This document shows positions 62,653 through 64,000 of a DNA stretch of 64,000 nt, in pieces. Location of the stretch: contig NZ_JXSQ01000010.1 in assembly GCF_000834055.1 (NCBI RefSeq), positions 1-64,000 of the forward strand, written 5' to 3'. Under the pieces are notes generated by a model. That model was not told the DNA's origin. It ran no database searches and saw only the letters and a list, made by a program, of their open reading frames with translations. This DNA comes from Leucobacter komagatae (lineage in GTDB: Bacteria; Actinomycetota; Actinomycetes; Actinomycetales; Microbacteriaceae). Position 1 is the first letter of the stretch. The number at the start of each line of letters is the position of its first letter. A program made the position numbers and the translations under genes.

Positions 62653-63606
62653 GTGACGAAACAGATCTTTGCCGCGGGCACGATCCCGTGGCGGCGCGTA
62701 CTCACCCCTGCCGGCGCAGAGGAACTCATGGTGCTGCTCATCCACAGGAGAAAGCAGCGGGACATCTCCTTCCCGAAGGGCAAACTCGACGCAGGCGAGA
62801 GCATGCCGGAGGCTGCGGTGCGCGAGACCCGTGAGGAGACAGGCCTGCGGGTGAGGCTCGGAGCGACCCTCGGCACGATCCACTACGAGCTGCCAGGCGG
62901 CAACGCGAAGATCGTGCAGTACTGGGCTGCCGAAGTCACAGCAAAAATGGCGCTCGCTTCGACGTTCAAGCCAAACTCCGAGGTGCAAGCACTCGAGTGG
63001 GTGCCGGTCGCCGCGGCACGCGACCTCCTCAGCTACGAGGCCGACCGCGAACTGTTCGACGTCTTCCTCAAGCTCGCAGCCCCCGGCCTCCTCGACACGT
63101 TTTCGGTCACGCTGTTGCGGCACGCGAAGGCAACGGCACGCGGCGAAGAAGCAGCGGAGGATTACCTCCGCCCGCTCACCCCAAGCGGCGAACGCCAGGC
63201 GCACACGCTCGCGCCGATCCTTCGCAGCTTCGCTCCGCGCCGAATCTACTCCTCCACCGCGACGCGGTGCCTCGCCACCGTTGCGCCCCTCGCGGAGCGC
63301 ATCGGCAAGGATGTGCGGGAACGCGATTGCCTGAGCCAGGATTTCTGGGACAGGGGCGACCTCACCGCGACCCGCAGGCTCATTGGGAAGATCGTGAAGC
63401 GCGGCCGCTCGACAGTCGTGTGCAGCCACCTACCAGTGCTACCCGATCTTGCTCGCGAACTCATGTTGGCAAGTGGTAGTCTGCCTGGCGAGTACGTCGA
63501 GGACGCGGCTCGCCTCCCGCCAGCCGGATTTTCGGTCTTTCACTTCTCCCGCACCCGACCGGGCGCGGGCATCCTCGGTGTCGAAACGTATCCGCTCAAG
63601 CACTAG
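62653..63606 (+). CDS. mutT1: Nudix hydrolase fused to histidine phosphatase (MutT1 type)
   Basis: 317 residues. The N-terminal Nudix domain has the box GKLDAGESMPEAAVRETREE-TGL. The C-terminal histidine-phosphatase domain has SVTLLRHAKATARGEEAAED, SSTATRCLATVAPL and VCSHLPVLPDL. This domain order matches mycobacterial MutT1, which cleans 8-oxo-dGTP and acts on diadenosine polyphosphates. GTG start. It sits next to ppk1, a common actinobacterial arrangement. Confidence 0.9.
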   Translation: MTKQIFAAGTIPWRRVLTPAGAEELMVLLIHRRKQRDISFPKGKLDAGESMPEAAVRETREETGLRVRLGATLGTIHYELPGGNAKIVQYWAAEVTAKMALASTFKPNSEVQALEWVPVAAARDLLSYEADRELFDVFLKLAAPGLLDTFSVTLLRHAKATARGEEAAEDYLRPLTPSGERQAHTLAPILRSFAPRRIYSSTATRCLATVAPLAERIGKDVRERDCLSQDFWDRGDLTATRRLIGKIVKRGRSTVVCSHLPVLPDLARELMLASGSLPGEYVEDAARLPPAGFSVFHFSRTRPGAGILGVETYPLKH

Positions 63607-63633
63607 CTCTTTCTGAGCTGTCAGGGGTTGTTC

Positions 63634-64000
63634 ATGCGCAATGAAGCGCCGTACGGCGTGGTGGTAAATCCGAGGTCAGCGCTCGGCCGGGGTGCTCGAG
63701 TCGCGAAGGTGGTGCTCGCCGAGTTTGCGTCGGCAGGGGTGCACGCGATTGAGATCACCGGCACCGACGGCGCAGACTGTCAGGCGAAGGTGCGCGCGGC
63801 ATGCGCCGATGGCCTCCGCGGGCTCGTGCTCGTCGGCGGCGACGGGCTCATTGGCCTCGTGCTCCAGGTCGCTGAGGCGAGAGCGCTGCCGATCGGCGTG
63901 GTTCCCGCAGGCAGCGGCAACGACTTCGCCCGCCAGTTCAACCTCCCCAGCAGCCCGGCGGCCGCCGTCGCGCGGGTGCTCGCCGCGGAGGGTGCGCCGC
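63634..64000 (+). CDS. Diacylglycerol kinase-family lipid kinase (partial)
   Basis: The first 122 residues, cut by the window end. YGVVVNPRSALGRG, the nucleotide motif LVLVGGDGLIGLVLQ and VVPAGSGNDFARQFNLP are the DAGK/YegS catalytic-domain signatures. It is 27 nt downstream of the Nudix gene on the same strand. The lipid substrate is not determined. Confidence 0.88.
   Translation, partial: MRNEAPYGVVVNPRSALGRGARVAKVVLAEFASAGVHAIEITGTDGADCQAKVRAACADGLRGLVLVGGDGLIGLVLQVAEARALPIGVVPAGSGNDFARQFNLPSSPAAAVARVLAAEGAP

Overview
The window is high-GC actinobacterial chromosome, most probably Microbacteriaceae and perhaps Leucobacter-like. The marker genes are a mycothiol synthase (mshD), carD, a DUF3073 protein, SenX3-RegX3, PdtaS, a GT39 protein mannosyltransferase, an Rv3235-family protein and a GlnR-mshD pair in the same order as in mycobacteria. 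Gene density is high and most genes are housekeeping, with several small regulated transport or catabolic modules. The genus is an inference; the phylum is well supported.

Layout. 1-1026: decayed mobile DNA (an IS3-type transposase remnant and the C-terminal end of a tyrosine integrase) next to tRNA-Arg(CCT). 1.2-9.3 kb: NlpC/P60 hydrolase, gdhA, DtxR-type regulator, serC, a TetR-DoxX pair, and the rlmB-cysS operon. 9.4-13.4 kb: phosphate signalling (phoU divergent from senX3-regX3, with a PHO-box-like repeat between), a lipoprotein and carD. 13.5-18.3 kb: a/b-hydrolase, proS and a protein mannosyltransferase, the last two separated by only 28 bp. 18.3-22.9 kb: a PspC-linked envelope-stress locus (LuxR-type regulator, PspC-histidine kinase, PspC membrane protein, proline-rich membrane protein). 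22.9-32.3 kb: pdtaS, an Rv3235-family gene, a VIT1/CCC1 transporter, an alkyltransferase-like protein, EamA transporter/TetR, and the threonine-degrading tdh-kbl operon with a divergent LysR regulator.

32.3-42.5 kb: metallopeptidases and a peptide-uptake island (DUF885 peptidase, XRE-cupin regulator, DUF1028 protein, a four-gene Dpp/Opp-type ABC transporter, proline iminopeptidase). 42.5-45.9 kb: cstA with a structured 5' leader, followed by an overlapping cassette of a Cys-Cys-terminated small protein that seems to start at CTG and an ArsA/Get3-type ATPase. 45.9-56.3 kb: acyl-CoA oxidase, DEAD-box helicase, a very large RND transporter with repetitive low-complexity tails, a DUF445 protein and DUF3073. 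56.3-64 kb: gpmA, ygfZ with a 34-residue membrane peptide gene upstream, glnR-mshD, ppk1, a Nudix/histidine-phosphatase fusion and a truncated lipid kinase.

A recurrent feature is a -10 hexamer (TANNNT) placed exactly 6-7 nt before an ATG or GTG, usually with no ribosome-binding site. It is seen at about fifteen genes and indicates widespread leaderless transcription; I used it to choose several starts. There is no CRISPR array, rRNA operon, intact prophage or recognisable defence system. The locus I find most worth follow-up is cstA / Cys-Cys protein / ArsA-like ATPase.
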